The translations under genes were made by a program, and so were the position numbers. A stretch of DNA of 44,528 bases from Legionella sp. GTDB taxonomy: Bacteria > Pseudomonadota > Gammaproteobacteria > Legionellales > Legionellaceae. The DNA lies in contig JARLJR010000071.1 of NCBI GenBank assembly GCA_031291095.1, forward strand, positions 1-44,528. Direction: 5' to 3'. Below, one piece after another: positions 8,360 through 17,530 of the stretch. Each line of letters begins with the position of its first letter. Within the stretch, counting starts at the first letter, position 1. The notes beneath the pieces were generated by a model. It worked only from the letters and a program-made list of their open reading frames with translations, was not told the DNA's origin and made no database searches.

Positions 8360-8424
8360 TTGACACTTTTTAAGATCCATAGGAATGATATGCTTCACGT
8401 TTAATTCCTTGTGAAGAGTGTCAA
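8360..8424. terminator. Nested inverted repeats after the DUF1566 gene
   Basis: Outer arms TTGACACT (8360-8367) and AGTGTCAA (8417-8424) pair perfectly, and CTTCAC/GTGAAG form a second stem just inside. It begins 15 bases after the stop codon and may terminate or stabilise the transcript. No long T tract follows. Confidence 0.4.
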
Positions 8425-8470
8425 CCAGTACTATTGCAATTCATGAGTATTATTTTGCAAGAAAAACTTG

Positions 8471-8507
8471 CAGACAGATCATGCACACATCAGTGATGGC
8501 CTGTCTG
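8471..8507 (-). terminator. Stem-loop downstream of the giant minus-strand gene
   Basis: CAGACAG (8471-8477) pairs with CTGTCTG (8501-8507), extended inward by ATCA/TGAT. On the minus strand CAAGTTTTTC follows, giving a short T run. It lies 28 bases past the stop of the gene ending at 8535. Confidence 0.45.
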
Positions 8508-8534
8508 TATAGAGCTTTACAGCAAATGATTAAA

Positions 8535-11500
8535 TTATCTTCTCATACGCATCGATGAGGTTTGAGCCTGATAGTCAGCAAACATCGTATCTACTTCGGC
8601 GCATAATACTTCAAAGTCTTTTAAATCATCGGCCTTTGTTTTTCCGAGTTTAAGTTGGTCGATTAAATAAGCAAGCTCATCGATAAGATAACGTAGGCTG
8701 GAATAAAACAAGGGATTGTTTTCTCCATTTTCAGCGACCATCTCGACTCGATCGGTAAGTGAAATTTCCTGATATTGTTCTCGATAAGACGCAAGTTTCG
8801 AGTTAAATTCTATTTTTGCTTGTTTTATTTCGTGCTGATTTAATAGCGTAATATCGACGATTTTTTCAGAACTTGGTTCTTCTTCCTTCGGTGCCCAAAA
8901 TGTTTTATAAATTTTGGCAAGAAAAAAAGTGCCTAAAGTAATAGCCCCATCTACGACTACAGGTATTGATGGATTCGTCATCGCTACTTTATTTCGTTGC
9001 TGTTCCATTTCGCTTTGAGCCTGTTTAAACGCAGCGGGTGAGAATAAGCGGTACTGATAGTTTTGCGTGTCTGTATCGTATTCAGCATTAAATCCAGTTT
9101 CCTTTAAGATAGACAGAGCCGTATCGACAGGTATTTGATAGTCCTCTGCGGCCATTTTGGCAACGGCATAATGCAAGTTTGCTGATGCGATCTGATCGGG
9201 TTGCTGAGCCATCAATGAAGTGCTGGTGCTGTTATGAGGCGGAGTTAATGGCGTATATTCGGGAACTGAAATAGGAGTTGCCGTTGTGGTGGATGATCCA
9301 AATAACCCAATTGCTGGTAATAAGGAACTACTCGCCACAGGAATAGAATGTTTTATATGGGTGCGAGGCAAGCCGCCAAGTCCCGCATTATTTTGCACTT
9401 GATAAACTCGTTCCTGGGGTAGGGGGTGATTTGTTGCTTGTTGGCGGGGCTGGGGATTCTCGAGTGAATTTAATTGGCTTAATACCGGTGTAATTTGTGA
9501 TAAAAATTCAGCGGCGACTTCCACATCCTTCGCCAATTTATTAATTTCCTGTAAGGGCTCACCTACAAGCAAAATAGTGCCCAATGAATCTTGCTCAGAA
9601 TAATGTTCTGTAAGATGAATGGACGCATTATTTAAAAATAGCGTTAAATTATTTTTTAAATGGGCTTGTTCTGTGAGAATAGTTTGAATTTTTCGATACT
9701 GAGTGATTTCTTCTGAGCTACCATTCAGCTCTATATTAGGAATTGTAAATGGCTCTGAGTTTAATTGTTTTATTTGGGTATCGATTTGTGTATGGAGTTG
9801 CTGCGCCTGAAAATTAATTAATGAATGGAGATTTGCACTGTGTTGCTCATGATAAGCTCTTAAATGTTCGATTAATTGCTTAAATTGCTCTACTTCTCGA
9901 TGATAGCTGGCAAAATTAAACTGATTAAAAGCTATTGGGTTGATGGCATTAATCCGAGAAATAAAATTTTGACGGAATTGCGCCGTTGGGATATCCACCA
10001 CCATGATTTGCTCTTCTTTAATATGCTGCAAAATAAATTGTGTGCTGGAAGGCAATGATGGATTTTCGCGAAGCAATTTATCCAAACGTCGTTTAATTCC
10101 CGCAGCTCCAGCTTTTAATTGTTCAGGTTGCGCTTTATTCACGATTAATTGAATATGAGGAATTAAATGGGTTTGCTCTTTAATTATTTTACCCAATTCC
10201 TCTAATAGGGTATAAATACCTGTATTACGTGCTTGATAAAGATCGTTGGCATCCACAACTACGATCAGATAGCGTACGGCAGTAACTTTATTGCCAAGCA
10301 GCGCTGCTCCTACGCCATTTGCAATTTGAAAGTGTATGCCACGATTGTCCTTAATGCCTGCCATATCGACATAAATATGCTGTTCAGTAGGTACAACTAT
10401 TGGAAAAGTGGTTTCGGAACTACTTGTAGCACTAGTCGTAGTGAATTCTGGTATTGATCCTGGGGCTACTTGTAATAATTTTTGCCCATCTTGCTCAACG
10501 GATACATAATTCACACCTGCTAGAGCATTGGTTACCGTACTCTTACCATCACCGGTAAGTCCAATCACTATATTAACGGTATTTTGTGGTTGCAGTGATG
10601 AAATATAGCGAAGCCCCTCATGAAGCAGGCCTAAGGTACGTCCAACCTCAAAAGTACTGAGTAAGGATGTATCTCGTTGTAGGGTTTGATAAAAATCTAA
10701 TAATGCGAATAACTTATTTTCTGTTTCCATCGGAAGGTTAGGATTAATCCAGCCCGCTGATTCTGGACGAACTTCTGAGCCGTATTGCAGAAGCAAAGCG
10801 ACTACATCTACTCTATCTGTTTGTAGGGCCAGATGAAGTGGGCGATCAGCTACAGGACCACTATTTAGGGCTTGTTCTAACAGGCGTTGTTGTTCTAGTT
10901 GCGCCAAGTGGGTTTTAATTTCAGCATATGGCGTTCTTGCTGAAGCACATAGTTTTTTGAGTGGGTCCGTATATAAGTGCGTTTCTTTTATTGGTGTTTG
11001 CGTCGTGCTGGCGGTTGTTGAGGTATTCTCAGATGATTCTGAAAGGTTGTTTTCATCCGCGTCATTAAGCGCATTAACACGAGTACGAATCGTTCGTTGC
11101 GTTGTCTGCAGTGCTACTATTTCACTTGGAAAATTTAACGGTGTTGGATAGGCTGCGATCGTTTCTATGGATTGTAAGAAATTAACAGTAGCCTTGCTGA
11201 GTTCAATTCCTGAATTGAGCAGGTCTTGTTGTTTAGCCGTTTGTTTTTTATCTAATTTTTTCACTAGTTCCTTTTGCATTACGTCGGCTTCTAGCAATTG
11301 AATGCTTAACAATCCTGAGAGTAAATTTTTATCAATAATGCCAAAGGAACTTGGGCTGGCTGCACGCATTTTTTCTTGTAATTGCGTTATCTTTTCACTG
11401 GGGATGAGCTTTAAATTAAGCGGAGAGGATAGGCTGGCTTTATTGTTGGCGTAAGTACGGTACTCATCAAGTTCTGTATTGGTATGCAAGGTTTGATGCA

Positions 11501-14417
11501 GTTCAGTAATTAATTCATGTGGATAACCTAATAAGGTGGCATGACTTATAATCTGTTGTTTAATGGCGTACAGTTCATAGATCTCAGGACTGCTATCTAA
11601 ACGTGAAATTACTGCTTGAGCCAGTTCGGTACGATGCCGAAGAATATGAGCCCAAACCATCTCTTTTATTTTCTGTGTATTTTGAGCCCTATCGCCAGGA
11701 ATGTTGACGATTCCCATGACATTCTCTTGGAAAATAGCCCATTCATTGCCATAAGGCTGATTATGGGCATAGCTAGGCCGTATCGATTGGGTATGCCAAG
11801 CGTCGGGAACACGTGGATCTGGGTATCGGGTGACAAGATAGCGTGCGCTTGGAGTAAATATGGGAATATGCTGAGTAGATGTTGAAAAGGTCATATCTAG
11901 GCCCAAAAAACCGGGCTTAAATTTATCATTAAATTGGACGATACAGATACCAAAGTCTAAAACATTTCCTGTTTGTTGAGTAGCTACTTTGCCTTTATAA
12001 AGCGTGTATTTATAACTGGCCAATGAATAGGCGTTATATGCGCTAAATTTTCCCAAACCTAATTGCTCTGCGAATAAAATTGCTGAAGGAATAGTGAATC
12101 CTTTTGTTCGCATAAACTGAAATAATTGGTTTATAGACGGATTTCCCAATGAAACTAAACCGGAAATGCGATATTCCCCTTGATCGGTTTTGTCAGACAG
12201 CATCGGCACTACTTTATTGGTACTCCAAGTAATTTGAGTGTCTTGAAAATTGGGGTTTAATGGAATCGGCAAATTATCTATTGCACGTAAAATGTCATCG
12301 GGATTTTCTAAGAAATTAATTGGGTCGCGATAGCCTAGTTTGGGTTGGGTACTCATAAAGCGCTCATTGGCGTTTTTGAGTAAGGTAGTTTTAATGTCCT
12401 CAATACTTTTTTGGGTAACGGTCAATCTTGCCCATAAACTATTAAGTGTTTCGGGAGCACGTAACGCGCTCATTAAGTGTTGAAAGTCTTGGGCTTGCTT
12501 GATAATTTGCTGTTGTTGTGTTAGCCCTAAGTCATAAGAAAAATAAGGAAATTTCTTTTTCATAAGAACGTATTGCTCTAAAGCTTTATACCAAACGATG
12601 GCATTAAATGCGTGTTCTGCAGGTAATTGTGTTGATTGAGAGGATATTGAATTTATACGACCTACGATGAGCCCTATGAAATTAGAGAGCGTTGTCGCAT
12701 CAAGATTGGCATGGGATAGTACATCATAAGTACGTTTCGCATGTTCTTCTCGATAATTAGGATCTAAATAGATGCTGTGCGTATAGGTTTCATCCCGTAC
12801 AGTATCGGTAATATAACCTGAAAGGGTGTTCATGTACTCAATGAATAATGGTTCATGGAGGCGATCAGCTGGCACAATATCATTTAAATAAGCGCGAATT
12901 TGAAAAATTACGTTAATTAATGATTGTAAAGCAATTTTGCCTATTTTGGCGTCGAGCACATTGAATTGAGCATTTGCTCTTTTTTCTGCTTCTGCAACAT
13001 GTTTTAATGAGGGAATGGTGAGGGTATTATGTAAAAAGTTAAAGCAGTCAAGAACTGCTTGGTGTAAATCCATAACCATTCTTTGAGTGTGTATGCCAAT
13101 CTCTTTCGTTTCCGCAAACTGTCGTAAGACTTCTTCCTGATTGCTTATTATTAAATGTTTTATAGTTTGCAATTCTTCATAAAAAATGCGCGTCATTTCC
13201 TCGCTGTTATCATCACTTGTCAATGTATTAATCAGGCTATATGCTGCGTATGCGGCCATAATTGTGGCCCCAACAGGGCCTGTAACGCCTATAGCGGCAA
13301 AGGTCACGCCTTTGGCTCCAGCCAAAGCCATAAGTGCTGCTCCTCCTTGTACCAAACTTAGACTCACCGAAGCAATCTTGCCTAATCCCGTATTACCGCT
13401 CGTTGCGGCAACCTGGGAAAGGAACTTAATTCCTTGTTGCAAATTGGTATAAATTGCGCCTGGTTCAGTTATTGAGGTTCCCTGATCTTTAAACAGGTTG
13501 CGAAATGAAATGAGTGGTTCAATTTGATCAACAAAGTCACTATCCGTTAACACCAACTCATCACGTACTTTTGTCCACTCGTGTTCATTAAGGCTAAGAT
13601 GTTTTGTTCCCATTGCATGGTTAATAAATCCATTTAATTGCGCCATGGATAAATAAAGTGAGGGTTCTTCAGATTGAGGAGAAGGGATTGACGTTTTCGT
13701 GTTAACTTGTTTTGCCGGGTTGAGTGGAAACAATTTATTCAGTGCTTGGTCGAGCATGGGTTGCAATGTTTGACCAAACTTTTTAGCTTCCCCAATCAGT
13801 GTAGGGGTAGCGAGAATTAAGGCGGGAATTAAGTTACCTGATGCATAAGTTTGTTGCTGTTCTGGCTTTTGTACATAATGAATTTTGATGTTGGGATAGG
13901 CATATCCTACAGGGTGATCGAGTACTTCTATATGGCTAATTTCTACCGGAGTTGGTTTTATCTGTTCTGTGGACAAATGTTCCATGACGAAATGACACAG
14001 CGTTTCGGTAGCCTCCCCTATTGGTGCAGTAATCGTGTTAATGGCTGGGGTTGCACCGGCAACTACGGTCATTGCAGCTAAACTTCGACTAATTGGCTCT
14101 GGGGTTGGCGTTAGGGTAAATGCTGTGGCGCCCACCACACCTTGCAGTGTTCCTGCGGCGGTCCCCTGAGCGATTGCTTTAGCTGCACCACAAAGTGCTT
14201 TCTCCTCCCAATTTGGACTTGGATTATTTAATGTCTCTGCAGCAATACCGCTTAGTGCACCTACCATTTTTACCGGGCCGGGCATTGGAACGCCAGGAGT
14301 CGAACCAGCAATGTCTATTGACGAACTAACGGCATTTGTAATTTCAGCAGTATTTTTGGCTAAGGTACTAGTTCCAGATGGCTGTGAATTTATTTTATGC
14401 TCGTCTTTTCCCTTCAT
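8535..14417 (-). CDS. Giant ankyrin/GTPase-domain protein, putative translocated effector
   Basis: A single 1960-residue gene. An N-terminal region rich in alanine and glycine contains hydrophobic stretches near residues 340-395 (GAALMALAGAKGVTFAAIG). Near 1190-1220, RPLHLALQTDRVDVVALLLQYGSEV is one clear ankyrin repeat. From about 1280 there is a P-loop GTPase: GLTGDGKST (G1), VDMAG (G3, about 1349) and NKAQ (G4, about 1427; canonical is NKxD, so the Asp is replaced). Helical segments follow, with a hydrophobic stretch near 1815. There is no signal peptide. I match it to no named effector. Size, solitary position and eukaryote-like parts suggest a Dot/Icm substrate; nucleotide binding is well supported, hydrolysis and base specificity are not. 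Confidence 0.75.
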   Translation of the reverse strand: MKGKDEHKINSQPSGTSTLAKNTAEITNAVSSSIDIAGSTPGVPMPGPVKMVGALSGIAAETLNNPSPNWEEKALCGAAKAIAQGTAAGTLQGVVGATAFTLTPTPEPISRSLAAMTVVAGATPAINTITAPIGEATETLCHFVMEHLSTEQIKPTPVEISHIEVLDHPVGYAYPNIKIHYVQKPEQQQTYASGNLIPALILATPTLIGEAKKFGQTLQPMLDQALNKLFPLNPAKQVNTKTSIPSPQSEEPSLYLSMAQLNGFINHAMGTKHLSLNEHEWTKVRDELVLTDSDFVDQIEPLISFRNLFKDQGTSITEPGAIYTNLQQGIKFLSQVAATSGNTGLGKIASVSLSLVQGGAALMALAGAKGVTFAAIGVTGPVGATIMAAYAAYSLINTLTSDDNSEEMTRIFYEELQTIKHLIISNQEEVLRQFAETKEIGIHTQRMVMDLHQAVLDCFNFLHNTLTIPSLKHVAEAEKRANAQFNVLDAKIGKIALQSLINVIFQIRAYLNDIVPADRLHEPLFIEYMNTLSGYITDTVRDETYTHSIYLDPNYREEHAKRTYDVLSHANLDATTLSNFIGLIVGRINSISSQSTQLPAEHAFNAIVWYKALEQYVLMKKKFPYFSYDLGLTQQQQIIKQAQDFQHLMSALRAPETLNSLWARLTVTQKSIEDIKTTLLKNANERFMSTQPKLGYRDPINFLENPDDILRAIDNLPIPLNPNFQDTQITWSTNKVVPMLSDKTDQGEYRISGLVSLGNPSINQLFQFMRTKGFTIPSAILFAEQLGLGKFSAYNAYSLASYKYTLYKGKVATQQTGNVLDFGICIVQFNDKFKPGFLGLDMTFSTSTQHIPIFTPSARYLVTRYPDPRVPDAWHTQSIRPSYAHNQPYGNEWAIFQENVMGIVNIPGDRAQNTQKIKEMVWAHILRHRTELAQAVISRLDSSPEIYELYAIKQQIISHATLLGYPHELITELHQTLHTNTELDEYRTYANNKASLSSPLNLKLIPSEKITQLQEKMRAASPSSFGIIDKNLLSGLLSIQLLEADVMQKELVKKLDKKQTAKQQDLLNSGIELSKATVNFLQSIETIAAYPTPLNFPSEIVALQTTQRTIRTRVNALNDADENNLSESSENTSTTASTTQTPIKETHLYTDPLKKLCASARTPYAEIKTHLAQLEQQRLLEQALNSGPVADRPLHLALQTDRVDVVALLLQYGSEVRPESAGWINPNLPMETENKLFALLDFYQTLQRDTSLLSTFEVGRTLGLLHEGLRYISSLQPQNTVNIVIGLTGDGKSTVTNALAGVNYVSVEQDGQKLLQVAPGSIPEFTTTSATSSSETTFPIVVPTEQHIYVDMAGIKDNRGIHFQIANGVGAALLGNKVTAVRYLIVVVDANDLYQARNTGIYTLLEELGKIIKEQTHLIPHIQLIVNKAQPEQLKAGAAGIKRRLDKLLRENPSLPSSTQFILQHIKEEQIMVVDIPTAQFRQNFISRINAINPIAFNQFNFASYHREVEQFKQLIEHLRAYHEQHSANLHSLINFQAQQLHTQIDTQIKQLNSEPFTIPNIELNGSSEEITQYRKIQTILTEQAHLKNNLTLFLNNASIHLTEHYSEQDSLGTILLVGEPLQEINKLAKDVEVAAEFLSQITPVLSQLNSLENPQPRQQATNHPLPQERVYQVQNNAGLGGLPRTHIKHSIPVASSSLLPAIGLFGSSTTTATPISVPEYTPLTPPHNSTSTSLMAQQPDQIASANLHYAVAKMAAEDYQIPVDTALSILKETGFNAEYDTDTQNYQYRLFSPAAFKQAQSEMEQQRNKVAMTNPSIPVVVDGAITLGTFFLAKIYKTFWAPKEEEPSSEKIVDITLLNQHEIKQAKIEFNSKLASYREQYQEISLTDRVEMVAENGENNPLFYSSLRYLIDELAYLIDQLKLGKTKADDLKDFEVLCAEVDTMFADYQAQTSSMRMRR

Positions 14418-14629
14418 GAATTATCCCTTTTTGCATTAGCTAAAATTTGCGGATGGTACATGGGCGTGATGAGATATTCAATTAGAAATTGGACGTTCAA
14501 CGGAGTAGAATAACTACGGTCCTAAACTACCGTAAAATCTGCTCTAAAAAATCAAAGGGAATGCTCTAGGGATGGATTGCAAATTCTAATACAACTAGAT
14601 AAGATGATCTTAACAAAAAATAACAATAA

Positions 14630-15283
14630 ATGAATAACATGAAACTCGCACTCTTTACTACGGTGTTATTAACAGCTGCCTCCGCCTCTGCCACAACTCC
14701 GGTTAATAACTGGTATACGAGCGCTTTTGGAGGTTATACTCACTTATCTTCGAATGTAAGAACGAATTATTATGGTTACTTGCTCTCTGATGTGCATTAT
14801 CGCTACGGCTATAACGTAGGTGGTAGTGTTGGATACCAAAGCCATCCTATCCGTTATGAGCTTCAATATACTTACCTATATGCTGACACCAATCAGTATA
14901 GTTCTAATTATATAAAACGATTAGACATTGATGGTGGTACTAAAGCCAATATTCTTATGGCAAATCTTTATTATGATTTTCATGAAGTAGTGGGCCGCCT
15001 TTCTCCCTTTGTTGGGGTAGGTATTGGTTACGCTTTAATGCATGCCACGTTAAACAGCACAAGCCGCTTCGATCGGCCTCATTTTAACAGGGATCAAAAT
15101 TCCTTCACGTACCAAGGTCTTGCTGGGTTGACTTATAATTTTAGGAATAATCTTGCAGTTAACGCAGTTTATCGTTACACAGCAACAAGCAATAACAGTT
15201 ATTGGGGTAAACCTCTCCAAGCACAAATGGGTAATTTGGAGGTTGTATACCGTTTTGATATGGCTAGTTCCAGTTATAAGTAG
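14630..15283 (+). CDS. Outer-membrane beta-barrel protein
   Basis: A 217-residue protein with a signal peptide (MKLALFTTVLLTAASASA) and alternating strands rich in tyrosine and glycine: WYTSAFGGYTHL, GYNVGGSVGYQ, YELQYTYLYA, LMANLYYDFHE, LSPFVGVGIGYALMHA, FTYQGLAGLTYNF, LAVNAVYRYTA. This is the pattern of small eight-stranded OmpA/OmpW-like barrels, with the last strand LEVVYRFDM slightly before the end. Two ATGs are possible, 14630 or 14639. The gene at 15299 starts 16 bases later, so they may be co-transcribed. Function is unknown beyond outer-membrane location. Confidence 0.75.
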   Translation: MNNMKLALFTTVLLTAASASATTPVNNWYTSAFGGYTHLSSNVRTNYYGYLLSDVHYRYGYNVGGSVGYQSHPIRYELQYTYLYADTNQYSSNYIKRLDIDGGTKANILMANLYYDFHEVVGRLSPFVGVGIGYALMHATLNSTSRFDRPHFNRDQNSFTYQGLAGLTYNFRNNLAVNAVYRYTATSNNSYWGKPLQAQMGNLEVVYRFDMASSSYK

Positions 15284-15298
15284 TGACTTTTTATCCTT

Positions 15299-15985
15299 AT
15301 GAGACATATGATTCCGTTTTTAAACAGTGTTCAATTAGGCAAAGAGTTTTTTTCCTGTCCACCAGATTCTGGGACTATTTTTTCTGCAGGAAAAATGACT
15401 GTTAACTGTGAAGCGAATTCTTTTTCTATAAAGTCTTTGCTTACCTTAAAAGAACTATTGGCCAAAAAAGAAGAGACCGTTTTTCGCTTTTTAGTAGATA
15501 CAGAAGGTAAATTGTGGTTTGCTTTTGAAACTCGCCCTCATAATAATGCACCGAAACATTTTCAAATGACCGGTGCTCCTCTTGATGCTGCAAGTTGCTT
15601 GACTGCAGGTAATATAAAATTTAGCAATAAAACAGGGGTCGTTTTAAAAAATATTAGCCATCGTAGTGGCGATTTTCGACCCTCATTCCTTTCACTACGT
15701 TGGGTATTGGCAATACTTCTTATTAATGAAAAATTACTTCCCTTTAAGTTGCCTAGGTTTATTGTTATAAAAGAGCTAAAGAATGAAAAAGTTTATAAAC
15801 ATATATGGCGTTTAAAAAAAATCAAAAAATGGGTGGATGGTTTTGGTCATAATGAGGCGCTGATAAATCAATTATGTCAGGACAACCTTCACAGCAAAAC
15901 AGTGTATTATGAAGCAACAAGACACTTCGTTGAAGAAAACCCTGTGGTGTTGGCGGAGGAAGAAAGAGAAGTAGCTTTCAGTTAA
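15299..15985 (+). CDS. Hypothetical soluble protein, effector-like
   Basis: A 228-residue protein without signal peptide. Residues 100-130 read AGNIKFSNKTGVVLKNISHRSGDFRPS, a form (GxIxF...GxIxxIxxxSGxFxPS) that I associate with a recurring module in Legionella hypothetical and effector proteins; this is recognition by eye only. The C-terminal third is helical and basic, ending in an acidic tail (VVLAEEEREVAFS) loosely like the glutamate-rich ends of Dot/Icm substrates. It closely follows the barrel gene. No enzymatic motif is visible. Confidence 0.5.
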   Translation: MRHMIPFLNSVQLGKEFFSCPPDSGTIFSAGKMTVNCEANSFSIKSLLTLKELLAKKEETVFRFLVDTEGKLWFAFETRPHNNAPKHFQMTGAPLDAASCLTAGNIKFSNKTGVVLKNISHRSGDFRPSFLSLRWVLAILLINEKLLPFKLPRFIVIKELKNEKVYKHIWRLKKIKKWVDGFGHNEALINQLCQDNLHSKTVYYEATRHFVEENPVVLAEEEREVAFS

Positions 15986-16030
15986 ATAGAGAATTCGAGT
16001 TTTATAACGCGCAATGATTATTTCTTCGCT

Positions 16031-16149
16031 AGAATTGAATCGAGTCAGTAGGGACTGTTACAGTTTATTACACATTCGAGTCAATATCCTAAGAAAATTA
16101 GTGCAGCCCTTCTCGGGTTTGCAATCACTCTGGTGTCTCTACCATTTGG
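16031..16149 (-). pseudogene. Relic of the 3' end of an ankyrin gene like the one at 20087-21184
   Basis: This stretch aligns with 20013-20169: shared blocks include ATTGAATC, CAGTTTATTACA, TCAATATCC, AAGAAA, GGTTTGCAAT and TACCATTTG, with an internal deletion of about 40 bases. In the frame of the intact gene it reads QMVETPE, stop, LQTRE against QMVGIHELLQTDE. It is in the same orientation as the intact copy and lies on the other side of the CorC/ATPase pair. Confidence 0.6.
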
Positions 16150-16180
16150 CTACTCAGTTTTTCAATAAAGGATGGTTTAA

Positions 16181-17488
16181 GTGATTAATATCCTATTGGT
16201 TTTACTCGCATTTATATTGGTTCTATTAAATGCTTTTTTTGTGGCTGCTGAATTTGGTATGGTGAAACTCCGCGCAACTCGAGTGGAAGCAATCAAGGCC
16301 AGTTACGGCTTGAGAGGTAAAATTTTATTTCATGTGCATCAACATCTTGATGCCTATTTATCAGCATGTCAGCTGGGTATCACTTTCGCATCCCTTGGAC
16401 TGGGCTGGATTGGAGAACCTGCTTTTGCTCATTTAATGGAACCACTTTTGATTCTTGTTGGAGTTAACTCACCTCAACTGATAACCGTCGTTGCTTTTTT
16501 CGCCGCTTTTTCATTTATCTCTTTCCTTCATATTGTTGTTGGTGAGTTAATGCCAAAATCACTTGCTATTCGTCAGTCAGAAAGAGTATCTGTATGGACT
16601 GCTTTGCCCTTATATGGCTTTTATTGGCTTATGTATCCGGCAATTTGGGTACTCAATACCTGTTCGAATTATCTGTTAAAAGTTTTTAACTTGGACGCAG
16701 TTCACCATGGTGAATATTTTTACTCGACAGACGAAATAAAGTTGCTTTTGAACGCCAGCCATCTTCATGGGGAGCTGAGCGAAGAGGAGGTCGATATCAT
16801 CGAGCATACTTTAGATTTAGCTGACCTGAAAGTCACCGAAGTGATGCGTTTCAGTGAAGAAATGGTCATGATTAATTTAAATCAACCAATTACTCAGATG
16901 ATGGATATTATTATAGAGCATCGTTATAGCCGGTATCCTGTATATGATCCTGAGAAAAAAGACATTATTGGGATTATTCATGTAAAAGATATCCTGCCGG
17001 CCATTTATAAAAAATCTGAAATAGAAGATTTAAGACCATTTATTAGGCCCATTCTAAAAATTTCTCGTCGATTACCTGCATTAGATTTATTGCGTCAGTT
17101 TCGCGAAGGGATGCCTCATTTTGCTCTTGTTTATAGGGGTAAGAATACCATTATGGGATTTGTTACCTTAGATAATTTACTGCAAGTGCTCATTGGTCGT
17201 ATTAAAGATGAATTTCATCGCACCAAAGTAGATTGGGTATTAAACAAGGATGGTAGCATCACCGCCTCAGGAAATTGCTCCATATATTCATTGGAACAAG
17301 CCCTCGATCGCGAAATTGACGTAGAGGATGATATTGATATTTTAACTGGATTGTTTTTACAACGCTTAGGCTATATGCCTAAAGAAGGAGAACGGATTGA
17401 TTTTCCTGAATTTGATGCAGACATAGAAAAGATAAAGGCTAATAAAATACTAAAAGTAAAAATTTACCCCAAAAAAATATCAGACTAA
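16181..17488 (+). CDS. CorC/HlyC (CNNM-like) membrane protein with CBS domains
   Basis: A 435-residue inner-membrane protein with the standard order of its family: DUF21 transmembrane domain at residues 1-185 (LNAFFVAAEFGMVKLRATRVE, YLSACQLGITFASLGLGWIGEP), a CBS pair at about 205-325 (VMRFSEEMVMINLNQPI, HRYSRYPVYD, IIGIIHVKDIL) and a C-terminal CorC_HlyC domain (ILTGLFLQRLGYMPKEGERI). Relatives are linked to Mg2+/Co2+ efflux; many are mislabelled hemolysins. The start is GTG at 16181 with AAAGGA nine bases upstream. A P-type ATPase begins 42 bases after it, so the two likely form a cation-handling operon. Confidence 0.85.
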   Translation: MINILLVLLAFILVLLNAFFVAAEFGMVKLRATRVEAIKASYGLRGKILFHVHQHLDAYLSACQLGITFASLGLGWIGEPAFAHLMEPLLILVGVNSPQLITVVAFFAAFSFISFLHIVVGELMPKSLAIRQSERVSVWTALPLYGFYWLMYPAIWVLNTCSNYLLKVFNLDAVHHGEYFYSTDEIKLLLNASHLHGELSEEEVDIIEHTLDLADLKVTEVMRFSEEMVMINLNQPITQMMDIIIEHRYSRYPVYDPEKKDIIGIIHVKDILPAIYKKSEIEDLRPFIRPILKISRRLPALDLLRQFREGMPHFALVYRGKNTIMGFVTLDNLLQVLIGRIKDEFHRTKVDWVLNKDGSITASGNCSIYSLEQALDREIDVEDDIDILTGLFLQRLGYMPKEGERIDFPEFDADIEKIKANKILKVKIYPKKISD

Positions 17489-17530
17489 CTATTAAAGCTA
17501 CGCTCAATATTCTAGAAAGGATTTAAAAAA

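Noticed and set aside
14511-14537. TAACTACGGTCCTAAACTACCGTAAAA resembles the 23S rRNA/I-CeuI core TAACTATAACGGTCCTAAGGTAGCGAA.
   Set aside because: The match covers only ACGGTCCTAA plus scattered bases; no rRNA sequence surrounds it. It is better explained as a 6-bp hairpin TACGGT/ACCGTA upstream of the barrel gene.
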